Positions 8,352 to 16,954 of a stretch of DNA of 64,000 bases are shown in pieces. A model generated the notes under the pieces. It did not search any database, had not been told where the DNA came from, and saw only the letters and a list, made by a program, of their open reading frames with translations. Numbering within the stretch: the first letter of the stretch is position 1; every line of letters begins with the position of its first letter. Made by a program: the position numbers and the translations under genes. Origin of the DNA: Halolactibacillus miurensis (GTDB taxonomy: Bacteria > Bacillota > Bacilli > Bacillales > Amphibacillaceae); NCBI RefSeq assembly GCF_900116255.1, contig NZ_FPAI01000008.1:48067-112066 (forward strand), given 5' to 3'.

Positions 8352-9626
8352 CTATTCACTAGCTTCACTGACAAAGTGGTCAATGAGAATTCGTTGATCC
8401 AACCTTATTTCTTCTTTTAACCGGTCATGTGTTTTATTAAATAGTAGTGGCGTCATTTCTACGCCTTTGTTGATATCAAACATCGTATTGTACCAATGAC
8501 GTCTGGCATATAAGTCAAGCATTGAAGGGCGTCCTGTCATACTTTCGTTTAAATAATCCGTATAATAACTGGTCAAGTTCTCTTGGTCTAGCATACGGTG
8601 ACTTGATTCATTGAGTACTTGATAGTTTTGATCACGCGTCATCGCTTGAAGTAACTTAAAGGCCGTGTCTTGATAATGACTTTTCTCACTCATTAAGGCG
8701 ACCATTGACCCTTCCCGGTCAATACCGTTTAGCCCCAGCGGTAGCTGTGTCATGCGCCACTTCCCTGCTTGTTCTGGCACCCAACGTTCTAAATGAGCGG
8801 TGCCATACGTCGGCATTTGGAACATAATTAATTGATCATTTTGTAGTAAGTATTGGCCGTGACTAGACCAAATCGAGCTCTCTGGTCTAATATCGGCTTG
8901 ATAAAATAAAGACACAACATCAATCAATTGCTCAAATGATCCGGTATCAAACTGATAGACATAGTTGTCATCGAATGGATAATGCGTCCTTAACCCAAGT
9001 TGCAGTAACGCCTGATTGGATTCGAAGATGAACTTTTCTTGATCGACAAATGTACGGGCCATCGTAAAATAATTCGCTTTTGTTTCCATGTAGGTCGCTA
9101 ACGCCTCAGGTTCACTTGGAAACCCGTTACTTTCTAACAAGTCGTGCCGGTAGTAGGTAACGTATGGAAAGTAAGTCAGCGGCACACCGTAACGCTCACC
9201 CTCTACATTAATGTAGCGGTCCATTAATGGACGCGGTAAGTCTTGATACAAACTATGTTCCGTAATAAGGTCATTAAAATCAACAAGCCCATCAATTTCA
9301 GAAAACAAACCAACGTATTCATCGGGAATAAAAAATAAATCAGGCGGACGTTTATACGTCAATGCTTCATAATAACGGTCTACGACTTCTGCCGGATTAA
9401 TCACTTCTAGTTCAAGTTTCATATCCGTTTCGTTCTCAAAAAAGTAATCCATTGAACCGGTCAGTATATCTGCCGTTGTCCAGATGAGTAACGTCTCATC
9501 CTCCGCTGGCATTGCTAAAGGATTAGCTGAAACGCTTATGGGTTCGTAATCTGTTGGTTTTTGTTCACATGCGGCAAGGGTGATGGTTAATAAGATAAAC
9601 AAAACAAGTCGACAACCTTTAGCCAT
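8352..9626 (-). CDS. Extracellular solute-binding lipoprotein (ABC family 1 type) without adjacent transporter
   Basis: 424 residues from the preferred ATG at 9626 (AAGGGA about 8 nt upstream); a TTG nine codons earlier is less likely. The signal peptide MAKGCRLVLFILLTITLAAC has a clear lipobox (LAAC), so the mature protein is lipid-anchored outside. The body resembles sugar-binding proteins of ABC systems (YGVPLTYFPYVTYYRHDLLES, ALMSEKSHYQDTAFKLL). No permease or ATPase lies nearby. It is the second gene after a membrane diguanylate cyclase, 41 nt apart, and so probably delivers a ligand signal to that cyclase rather than feeding a transporter. Ligand unknown. Confidence 0.8.
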   Translation of the reverse strand: MAKGCRLVLFILLTITLAACEQKPTDYEPISVSANPLAMPAEDETLLIWTTADILTGSMDYFFENETDMKLELEVINPAEVVDRYYEALTYKRPPDLFFIPDEYVGLFSEIDGLVDFNDLITEHSLYQDLPRPLMDRYINVEGERYGVPLTYFPYVTYYRHDLLESNGFPSEPEALATYMETKANYFTMARTFVDQEKFIFESNQALLQLGLRTHYPFDDNYVYQFDTGSFEQLIDVVSLFYQADIRPESSIWSSHGQYLLQNDQLIMFQMPTYGTAHLERWVPEQAGKWRMTQLPLGLNGIDREGSMVALMSEKSHYQDTAFKLLQAMTRDQNYQVLNESSHRMLDQENLTSYYTDYLNESMTGRPSMLDLYARRHWYNTMFDINKGVEMTPLLFNKTHDRLKEEIRLDQRILIDHFVSEASE

Positions 9627-9667
9627 GACCGATCCCTTCCCTTCTGCCTCCAAATATAAGCTGCGTT

Positions 9668-11467
9668 TTATTCTTTTCCTTTAGAAACCTTTTTATCTTC
9701 ATACATCGATTGGTCTGCAATATGCAGCAGTTCTTCAAATGTTGAGCCATCTTCCGGCATTAAACTCAGACCAATACTTACACTCATCTGTTGTTCTTCT
9801 CCCGCAATATAAAACGTGGTGCTAAACGTCTTTTTTAACGTCTTTGTGAAAAAGGCGACATCTTCATGATGATCACGTTTTAAAATGGCGACGAATTCGT
9901 CACCCGCTAATCGGTAAAATCGAACGGGAAACTCTGTCTCTAAACTTTTCAGACGATCACCCACACGCTTTAACAGCGTATCTCCCTCTTTATGACCGTA
10001 CCGGTCATTCACTGCTTTAAAATCATCCAGATCAAGGAAAAACAAGGCAAAACTATCCTCACGGTCAATTTTTTTCTCTAGTGTATGATAAAACAACCGG
10101 CGATTCGGTAAATCCGTAAGTGCATCGTGATGAGCGACATGATACAGCTCTTTCCTTGAGGCGTTGAGTTCTGACGTTTTTTCATTGAGTTCACGATTCG
10201 TATTCGTTAATTCTTTAAACATACGCCGCAGTTGTTTATCAACTTTTGCGAGACGCTCAGCTAATATTTTCACCTCTAATATGCGGGTCGATGGTATTTG
10301 GGTCGGATGTTCATGCATCATGCGACGTGGTATTTGATCGGCCATTCGAGTAATGCCTTCAATTTGATTTAATAAGACCCGTTCACTTAAAAGACCGATG
10401 ACAAATGAAGTTAGAAAGACAATCAACATCAGGATATGATAATAATAAATCGCTTTCATTTGTTCAACAACAGCATCCGCCATACGAATGAAATAATAGG
10501 CGGGTCGGTTTAATACCGTCAACTCACTCACAACATAACCGTGATACCAATCCCTCGGTGTCATGCCTCTTCGACTAAGCCAAACATGACGATCGTCATT
10601 CGGTTGATATATGACCCCTTTAGACAACGTTTGATTAAACACATCGAATTGATCAGATAGAGATGAGCGAAGAAACACTTGACCACCGGTGTTTAATATG
10701 TAGATATATTCTTCTCTTGTGCCAATGTGCCGATCAATCACTTCCGTTAAACGTCCCCGATCAATAGCCGAACCAATTTCTAGCCGCTGGATTTCTGTCT
10801 CGTCAAGACGGTTGATTTGTTCTGTCAGCACAGACTCCAAGGCCTCTGTCCGGTCATCAAAGGTCATCAACATTTGATGTTCTAAAGACATTGATTGGAC
10901 AATGGTGATTAAGATGAGCGGGAGGATTGCAACAAGATTGACCCCCATAAAAATAAGTTCATTAAAGCGTACGGGTTCTCTTTTGATCGGTAATCGATTA
11001 AACAATGGTAACTGAGGAAGGATTAAAAATAACACATCCGTCAACAGACTGACAAATAGGAGCATTAACCAATATGATAATACTTCTACTTTATACAATA
11101 ATTCTAAACTATTCGAGTCGACAAGTAGTTGGACAGCGACATAACTCGCACCGAAACCGATGAGCGTATACGCAATCGTCCAAGTAAATAAATTGCGACG
11201 GAAGCGCTCGTAAAGCACACCAATCACAAACACATGAACAACCATCATCAAATGAAAAATGATCGGGTCTCCCATGAAGATAAATAGGATGCTTAATAGA
11301 CTTGTTAAGACAACAGCATACTGAAGCCGGCATAAACGTAGAGCTAAAATCGGTACGAAGAAATAAAGGGGGAGATACAGACTATAGGATACTTGAACAT
11401 CCCATTGTCTTAGCACAATCCCTAATAACAACAGCAACATAAACTTCCACATGCCCGTCATTCGCAT
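9668..11467 (-). CDS. Membrane diguanylate cyclase with extracellular sensor domain
   Basis: About 599 residues from the ATG at 11467 (GAGGTGG 7 nt before it; an in-frame GTG three codons upstream is the SD itself). Five N-terminal helices (about 1-160) and a sixth near 175-195 are followed by an extracellular Cache-like domain (about 200-340, with EEYIYILNTGGQVFLRSS). A membrane helix near 345-365, a HAMP-like/coiled-coil linker and a GGDEF domain (about 440-598) come next. The active site is AGDEF (RLAGDEFVAIL), a functional variant in known cyclases; LTDLPNRR and SVSIGLS are intact. It should make c-di-GMP from two GTP. A c-di-GMP riboswitch stands in its leader and a binding lipoprotein follows it. 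Confidence 0.88.
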   Translation of the reverse strand: MRMTGMWKFMLLLLLGIVLRQWDVQVSYSLYLPLYFFVPILALRLCRLQYAVVLTSLLSILFIFMGDPIIFHLMMVVHVFVIGVLYERFRRNLFTWTIAYTLIGFGASYVAVQLLVDSNSLELLYKVEVLSYWLMLLFVSLLTDVLFLILPQLPLFNRLPIKREPVRFNELIFMGVNLVAILPLILITIVQSMSLEHQMLMTFDDRTEALESVLTEQINRLDETEIQRLEIGSAIDRGRLTEVIDRHIGTREEYIYILNTGGQVFLRSSLSDQFDVFNQTLSKGVIYQPNDDRHVWLSRRGMTPRDWYHGYVVSELTVLNRPAYYFIRMADAVVEQMKAIYYYHILMLIVFLTSFVIGLLSERVLLNQIEGITRMADQIPRRMMHEHPTQIPSTRILEVKILAERLAKVDKQLRRMFKELTNTNRELNEKTSELNASRKELYHVAHHDALTDLPNRRLFYHTLEKKIDREDSFALFFLDLDDFKAVNDRYGHKEGDTLLKRVGDRLKSLETEFPVRFYRLAGDEFVAILKRDHHEDVAFFTKTLKKTFSTTFYIAGEEQQMSVSIGLSLMPEDGSTFEELLHIADQSMYEDKKVSKGKE

Positions 11468-11582
11468 ACTGCCCACCTCTTTTCCTATTAGTTTGCATCG
11501 CTTACGCGTTAATCTATTAGATTGGCTTGTTTCACTATACTTTTTGAAGTTTTAAATGACGTCTAAAGAACTTAACACCATT

Positions 11583-11611
11583 AAAAAAGCCGACCCAAAG
11601 AAAGGATCGAC
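11583..11611 (-). terminator. Expression-platform terminator of the c-di-GMP riboswitch
   Basis: On the minus strand a GTCGATCC/GGGTCGGC stem (8 bp with two G-U pairs) is followed by six T. It lies between the aptamer and the cyclase start, so ligand binding probably decides read-through. Direction of control (on or off) cannot be fixed by eye. Confidence 0.7.
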
Positions 11612-11624
11612 AAAACCGGTAATG

Positions 11625-11722
11625 AGACTATATCGGTAACCCAGCCGTCATGGTACAATATGCACCGAAGACCTGAAGCTTTGCGTCACTATTTTTCAAT
11701 AGTTTTGCCTTTATCCTAGTCT
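11625..11722 (-). ncRNA. Cyclic-di-GMP-I (GEMM-I) riboswitch aptamer
   Basis: Read on the minus strand, the leader has a closing stem AGACTA/TAGTCT (11717-11722 with 11625-11630). Hairpin P2 is ACTATT-GAAA-AATAGT, with the GNRA tetraloop typical of GEMM-I. The conserved GACGCAAAGC follows (its core ACGCAAAGC is the complement of 11678-11686), then P3 ending in GCTGGGTTACCGA (its last ten bases are the complement of 11633-11642). These are the signature elements of the c-di-GMP-I aptamer in the right order and spacing. It precedes the diguanylate cyclase by about 160 nt and so would form a feedback loop. It occupies most of the 11468-11836 gap. Confidence 0.93.
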
Positions 11723-11836
11723 TATCGTAACATAATGTACAAAAAAATCCACTATTTTTTGGTGTTTATTAAGTATTATGTCGCGAAATTTGTCTTAACT
11801 CGTCACACCATTGTCATAATATAATCATCTTCCGCC

Positions 11837-12712
11837 TTAAACACGCGTGAGTATATGCGTGAGAATCCTTTCACTCACGTCTATCCCAGTCGCATGATAA
11901 ATATTCTCTATATGCGCATTTGAGTTTACTTCACATACAACCGGTTGTTCATCTTGGTCAAATAATAAATCCACACCCGAAAAATCAAGTCCCAGTGCCT
12001 GTGTCGCTTCAATGGCTAGTCGTTTAAAGTCGTCTGGTACGTCTACAACAGACATCTTTCCGCCATTAGTGACATTCGCTCTAAAATCTGTATCTGACTG
12101 ACGTAACATACTGGCAACGACCTCGTCACCTACCACATGAATTCTTATGTCACGTCCATGACTTGATTGGATATATTGTTGATACAGATGTGGCGTATGT
12201 TTTAATGCTTCGCTGTATTGCTTTAAAGCCGCCATTGTTTCAACTAAATATACCCCTTCCCCAAAGGAACCAAAACTTTTTTTCACGACCAGAGGAAATC
12301 CGAGTGTCTCTTTGACTCGGTCTAAGAACGCCTCTGGAAAAGATTGACCTGTTTGAAAAATGAGCGGCGCGACGATGGTTTTCGGTTGCCGAATGCCTTT
12401 AGTCGCAAGCACATGGTGCATCAAACCTTTATTGTCACACTGCTCAATCGCCTGACTCGTGTTAAAGATCGGTAGACCTAATGCTTCTAATTGTTTGGCA
12501 AGTAACACATCTTTATCTAGAAACAAGACAAAATCAATGTTTTCTAATTGAGTGAGCGACAGATGCGCCTCTCCTAGCAACACCATCACCTCATCGTTTC
12601 GTTTTAACGTGAGCTCGATGCCTTGTTTTTTTGCCTGTCTAAGATAACGGGTATGCACTTGTTGAAACTTCTCTGTCTTTAGACTACCATTATAAATTAA
12701 CCACCCATTCAT
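11837..12712 (-). CDS. RimK-family ATP-grasp ligase
   Basis: About 291 residues from the ATG at 12712, chosen because AAAGGATGG stands just before it; an upstream in-frame TTG would include the SD. The ATP-grasp fold is visible: [19 protein letters not shown] (glycine-rich ATP loop), [28 protein letters not shown], and the metal-binding end [24 protein letters not shown] (E-V-N-S-N). RimK-type enzymes join amino acids such as glutamate to a carboxyl group of a protein or small molecule. The N-terminal part ([12 protein letters not shown]) resembles alpha-aminoadipate/lysine-biosynthesis LysX and tetrahydromethanopterin ligase relatives. It stands alone, divergent from a chemoreceptor. Substrate cannot be named. 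Confidence 0.78.
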   Translation of the reverse strand: MNGWLIYNGSLKTEKFQQVHTRYLRQAKKQGIELTLKRNDEVMVLLGEAHLSLTQLENIDFVLFLDKDVLLAKQLEALGLPIFNTSQAIEQCDNKGLMHHVLATKGIRQPKTIVAPLIFQTGQSFPEAFLDRVKETLGFPLVVKKSFGSFGEGVYLVETMAALKQYSEALKHTPHLYQQYIQSSHGRDIRIHVVGDEVVASMLRQSDTDFRANVTNGGKMSVVDVPDDFKRLAIEATQALGLDFSGVDLLFDQDEQPVVCEVNSNAHIENIYHATGIDVSERILTHILTRV

Positions 12713-12883
12713 TTCGATCCATCCTTTCAATATTTAACTAAACTTGTGATATTCAAGGAAAAAGAGACTGAAAAATCTGATTTATTTTCACTTTTTCAAG
12801 TCAATGTTCTTCACATTTACGCTCCTGCTGACGACATATACAGTAAAGAGATAAAAAACTACATGCAGAAGGGGAAGACCATT

Positions 12884-14659
12884 ATGTCACGTGTTAAACA
12901 AATTAAATTTTTATTACCTGCTTTTATGATGTTACTGCTTATTTTACCCGTCGCTATTTCTAGCTTTATTTCATATCAGAACACCGCCATTATTGAACGA
13001 GCGATTATTGAAAAAGAAGAAATGGCCCAGCTCGGTTCCCGGTTTGAGGATACTTTTACTGACTACGAGAATAAAATAGAAGCCTTCAGTAACCGTGAAG
13101 ACTTTCAATTGGAGGCAACAGAGGGATCGGCTGATTCATCCATTGATCTGTCTAAGTTGCCACAAGTAAATGATCCAGCCTTAACGAGCTATTACCAACA
13201 AACACTCTCAGACTTAGCTAAAGGTGACGACTACATCGTCAACTTGTTTATCGGTTCAACTGACGGTGCCCTTTATCTCCACAGCATTCCAGATGCTGAC
13301 CTGTCTGAGTATGACCCGCGAGAGACCGAATGGTACCAAACAGCCGTCGCTGAAAATGATACGATTTGGACAAGCCCTTATATCGATACGGCCACAAGCC
13401 GTTCCATCATTACCGTTGCCCGTCCCATTATACGTAATGGTGAAACCGTAGGTGTTGTTGGCCTTGATTTTGATATGGCTGAACTTGCCAGTCTCGTTCG
13501 GACCGAGATTTTAATCAGTTCTTTAATTACCGTCGCTGTTGCGATTGTCATTGGTCTTATTATTGTCTTTTATTTCGTGAGAAATATCAATCATAATTTA
13601 ACGACTGTCTCAAAAGAAATGGATCAGCTCGCGCATGGCGTGATTACAGAAGAGGATGTTGACATAAAGGGCGACAATGAATTTAAACAACTGGCTGTTA
13701 GTGTCAATCAAATGAAACAACACACCCGAAAAATGTTACTGGATATAAAACGCGCGACCGATCAAGTCGCCAGTCAATCTAGCACCTTATCTCAAGCGTC
13801 AGAACAAGTGCGAGAAGGTAGTGAACAGATTGCCGCAACGATGGAAGAGCTCTCAAGTGGCAGTGAAACACAAGCTAATAGTGCCAGTGACTTAGCCATG
13901 ACGATGGAACGATTTAATCAATACGTGATTAATGCGACACATGATGCCAGTGACATTGATGAACGCTCAACCCATGTGTTAACCTTGTCTAATGATGGCA
14001 CGACAAAAGTACATGATTCGATCCGTCAGATGACACATATTGAAGCCATCGTCAAAGAAGCCGTTGATCAAGTTGAAGGCTTAGAAAGTAAAGCTTCAGA
14101 AATTGGATCGATTGTTGAAGTGATTCAAGCTATTTCAGAACAAACAAACCTCCTTGCCTTAAATGCCGCCATCGAAGCGGCGCGTGCTGGTGAAGAAGGT
14201 CGAGGGTTTGCGGTCGTTGCGAATGAAGTGAGAAAGCTAGCTGAACAAGTGGGGGCGTCTGTCACGGATATTACCTCAATCATTGAGGCGATTCAAAACG
14301 AATCAAAAAGTGTCGCAACTTCCCTTCATAAAGGATATGACGCCGTAGAACAAGGCTCTAGCCAAATGACCGATACCGGTCAGGCGTTTGATACGATTAA
14401 GCAATCGATTACCGACATGGTTGAGAATGTTCATCGAATTGTCAATGATTTATCAAAAATCAAATCAGAGACCGCGGATATGCAAAAGTCGGTCGATGAT
14501 ATCGCGGCCGTTTCTGAACAATCAGCCGCCGCCGTTGAAGAAACGGCCGCTTCAGCCGAAGAAACAAGCAGTTCAATGGAAGAAGTTTCACGTAGTGCCG
14601 ACGAGTTACGTCATCTTTCTAAAGAACTGGAAGAAGATGTGAACCACTTTAAACTATAA
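12884..14659 (+). CDS. Methyl-accepting chemotaxis protein with dCACHE sensor
   Basis: 591 residues from the ATG at 12884, with AAGGGG about 8 nt upstream; the open frame extends 46 codons further but lacks a signal for initiation. TM1 (about 10-30) is followed by an extracellular double-Cache domain ([25 protein letters not shown] is the usual ligand-pocket segment), which often binds amino acids or other small molecules. TM2 (about 205-230), HAMP and a long helical signalling domain follow, with the hairpin tip [24 protein letters not shown] that contacts CheA/CheW. Glu/Gln methylation sites are likely in the flanking helices. A terminator follows directly. Confidence 0.92.
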   Translation: MSRVKQIKFLLPAFMMLLLILPVAISSFISYQNTAIIERAIIEKEEMAQLGSRFEDTFTDYENKIEAFSNREDFQLEATEGSADSSIDLSKLPQVNDPALTSYYQQTLSDLAKGDDYIVNLFIGSTDGALYLHSIPDADLSEYDPRETEWYQTAVAENDTIWTSPYIDTATSRSIITVARPIIRNGETVGVVGLDFDMAELASLVRTEILISSLITVAVAIVIGLIIVFYFVRNINHNLTTVSKEMDQLAHGVITEEDVDIKGDNEFKQLAVSVNQMKQHTRKMLLDIKRATDQVASQSSTLSQASEQVREGSEQIAATMEELSSGSETQANSASDLAMTMERFNQYVINATHDASDIDERSTHVLTLSNDGTTKVHDSIRQMTHIEAIVKEAVDQVEGLESKASEIGSIVEVIQAISEQTNLLALNAAIEAARAGEEGRGFAVVANEVRKLAEQVGASVTDITSIIEAIQNESKSVATSLHKGYDAVEQGSSQMTDTGQAFDTIKQSITDMVENVHRIVNDLSKIKSETADMQKSVDDIAAVSEQSAAAVEETAASAEETSSSMEEVSRSADELRHLSKELEEDVNHFKL

Positions 14660-14665
14660 GCGGAT

Positions 14666-14702
14666 AAACAACCATACAATGTCGTGTGGTTGTTTTATTT
14701 TC
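14666..14702 (+). terminator. Terminator after the dCACHE chemoreceptor
   Basis: The hairpin AACAACCATAC...GTGTGGTTGTT is followed by TTATTTTCTTT just after the stop codon. Confidence 0.8.
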
Positions 14703-14758
14703 TTTAAAAAGGGAAAGGTGTATATGAGAAAGATTCTTACTAAAGGAGTGGATCATCT

Positions 14759-15763
14759 ATGACACAAAAGGTCAGATGGGGAGTTTTAAGTACCGCAAGT
14801 ATTGCGCAAAATCATGTGATTCCGGCATTTATGCGCGCAGAAAATGCAGAAGTTGTGGCGATTTCGAGTTTAAGCGGAAGAGCGGAAGAAGTTGCTGAGG
14901 CTTTAGGGATTGAAAAAGCCTATGATAGCTATCATGAAGTACTTGATGATGAGACGATTGATGCGGTCTATATTCCGTTACCAAACAGCCTGCATAAAGA
15001 ATGGGCCATACGTGCCGCGTATAAGAAAAAGCATATCCTTGTTGAAAAGCCGATGGCTTTATCAAGTACTGACGTACTAGAAATTAAGCAAGCGTGTTTA
15101 GATAATGATGTCATGATCATGGAAGCTTTTATGTATATGTTACATCCACAACACCAACGCGTGAAAGCACTTATTGAAGAAGGCGCGATTGGTGAGGTCA
15201 AACATTTCGAATCAACCTTTACTTTCTATTTAGCCGACCGCGACAGTAATATCCGGATGGAAAAAGAATTAGGTGGCGGCAGTTTGTATGATGTTGGAAG
15301 TTACAACGTTCATGCGATGCGGTATATATTAAACGAAGAACCGATTTCCGTTAGAAGTGATGCGGTGATAGATGAAGCATCAGGCGTTGACTTAACAAGT
15401 GTCAGCTATTACACGTTCAAGTCAGGCGTGACCGCTTCTTTAACAAGTAGCTTCGATCACTTCCATCAAAACGCCTATAAAGTTATCGGTACCGAAGGGA
15501 TGATTACGGTCCCATACGCCTATCGACCAGATAATCACGGGGGACTTGGTGAAGTTATTCTACAGACAAATACGTATACAAAAACAGAAACCTTTATGAA
15601 TGACCTATATCGAGATGAAGCAGAACATATCTCGTATGCCATTTTAAACAATCAAGAGCCCATAAACACGCTGACAAACAGTTACCAAAATATGCGTGTC
15701 TTAGAATCAACAACCGCATCATTTACACATAACGAAACCGTTACGATTGATAATGATGAGTAA
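14759..15763 (+). CDS. Gfo/Idh/MocA family NAD(P)-dependent oxidoreductase
   Basis: 334 residues. The N-terminal Rossmann domain (WGVLSTASIAQNHVIPAF) has a slightly altered GxGxxG. The family motif EKPMAL contains the catalytic-site lysine. The C-terminal alpha/beta domain includes GGGSLYDVGSYNVHAMRY, with the G-G-G-x-L-x-D-x-G-x-Y/C substrate-domain signature. Members oxidise or reduce sugars, inositol or their derivatives; the LSTASIAQNHVIPA start resembles the glucose-fructose/xylose dehydrogenase branch. AAGGAG lies 9 nt before the ATG. It is a single gene between terminators, so context does not reveal the substrate. Confidence 0.88.
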   Translation: MTQKVRWGVLSTASIAQNHVIPAFMRAENAEVVAISSLSGRAEEVAEALGIEKAYDSYHEVLDDETIDAVYIPLPNSLHKEWAIRAAYKKKHILVEKPMALSSTDVLEIKQACLDNDVMIMEAFMYMLHPQHQRVKALIEEGAIGEVKHFESTFTFYLADRDSNIRMEKELGGGSLYDVGSYNVHAMRYILNEEPISVRSDAVIDEASGVDLTSVSYYTFKSGVTASLTSSFDHFHQNAYKVIGTEGMITVPYAYRPDNHGGLGEVILQTNTYTKTETFMNDLYRDEAEHISYAILNNQEPINTLTNSYQNMRVLESTTASFTHNETVTIDNDE

Positions 15764-15809
15764 CCTCATTCACTAAAGACAGATAGAAGCTTTTAATCAT
15801 CTTAACCAA

Positions 15810-15845
15810 CGAAAAAGCACCGGCCACTGGCAGGTGCTTTTTCGT
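15810..15845. terminator. Bidirectional terminator
   Basis: CGAAAAAGCACC...GGTGCTTTTTCG forms a 12-bp perfect stem between the convergent oxidoreductase and phosphofructokinase genes. Confidence 0.9.
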
Positions 15846-15885
15846 ATATCCCCTGAGATATATTCATAACGTTGATACTAAGATG

Positions 15886-16842
15886 TTAAACAAGATCCAT
15901 AAACACTTGATACATTTTTTTATTGATTGTATTTTCACCCGCAAAAATCTCATCAAACGTATGATAAGTAATCTCATTTTTCTCCATACCTAACGCGACA
16001 CCATCAATGCCTTCATCAATCAGTTCAATCACCCGGTGGCCCATCCGACTCGTAAAGACACGATCAAACGCACTCGGGGTGCCACCGCGCTGAATGTGCC
16101 CTAAGATCGTTGCCCGCGTATCAAGACCGGATAACGCTTTAAGTTCTTTTGCGACTTCTTCAGCATTCCCAGCCCCTTCTGCGACGACAACAATGCTGTG
16201 AGATTTGCCTCGGTCAAAGCCAGCTTTTAGTTCTGCTGCAATATCATTTAAATTGTATGGCACTTCCGGTATTAAGATCGCATCAACACCGCTACTAATC
16301 CCGGCTTGTAAGGCAATATCACCACAATGACGTCCCATTGCTTCAATCACGCTCACACGTTCATGAGAACTCATCGTATCACGCAAGTTACCAATCGCAT
16401 CTGTAACAACATTCAGCGTAGTATCAAAACCAATGGTATAATCAGTGAGTGGAATATCATTATCAATCGTCCCTGGTAGGCCAAACGTTTTAATGCCGTG
16501 TTTGATTAACGCCTGTGCCCCGCGATAACTCCCATCACCACCGATCACTACAACATAATCGATGCCACGTTTTTTTAAGTTGTCAACCGCTACCTGTTGT
16601 CCTTCTGGCGTTTTAAATGTCTCCGATCGTGCCGATTGTAAAAACGTCCCCCCTCGATATAAGATATCACTGACATCTCGTGAGGCCATTTTGAAAAAGT
16701 CATCGTTCATTAAACCTTTAAACCCTCGTCTCACACCATACATCTCATGCCCATGATGTAAACCTGTTCTCACTACCGCACGAATCGCACTGTTCATCCC
16801 TTGCGAGTCGCCACCTGAGGTTAATATTGCGATTTTTTTCAT
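15886..16842 (-). CDS. pfkA: ATP-dependent 6-phosphofructokinase
   Basis: 318 residues from the ATG at 16842, close to the usual 319 aa; the frame opens 16 codons earlier without need. Visible are KKIAILTSGGDSQGMNSAIRAVVR (ATP site and allosteric arginines), VIGGDGSYRGA, the catalytic loop PGTIDNDI, TIGFDT, MGRHCGDIAL and GHIQRGGTPSAFDR. It converts fructose-6-P to fructose-1,6-bisphosphate. In most bacilli pfkA is followed by pyk; here it is a single gene between sensory genes. The loop reads GGDSQGMN rather than GGDSPGMN/GGDAPGMN, a proline-to-glutamine change in the nucleotide-binding segment. It could be the main enzyme or a second copy. Confidence 0.92.
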   Translation of the reverse strand: MKKIAILTSGGDSQGMNSAIRAVVRTGLHHGHEMYGVRRGFKGLMNDDFFKMASRDVSDILYRGGTFLQSARSETFKTPEGQQVAVDNLKKRGIDYVVVIGGDGSYRGAQALIKHGIKTFGLPGTIDNDIPLTDYTIGFDTTLNVVTDAIGNLRDTMSSHERVSVIEAMGRHCGDIALQAGISSGVDAILIPEVPYNLNDIAAELKAGFDRGKSHSIVVVAEGAGNAEEVAKELKALSGLDTRATILGHIQRGGTPSAFDRVFTSRMGHRVIELIDEGIDGVALGMEKNEITYHTFDEIFAGENTINKKMYQVFMDLV

Positions 16843-16917
16843 CTTATCCACACCCTTTCCTTTGTTACTTTTCCCTTTCCGATGCCTCATTAATCACGTT
16901 CACACCGAAATATAAAA

Positions 16918-16951
16918 GAAAAAAACATCCCACTCACAAGATGCGTTTTAC
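16918..16951 (-). terminator. Possible terminator between a GGDEF-EAL gene and pfkA
   Basis: On the minus strand, imperfect pairing of AAAAC(GC)ATC with GATGTTTT is followed by further T residues. The stem is weak. Confidence 0.45.
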
Positions 16952-16954
16952 TTA

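Noticed and set aside
8220..8420. 66-codon plus-strand frame after mapP
   Set aside because: It runs through the terminator hairpin and into the convergent gene.
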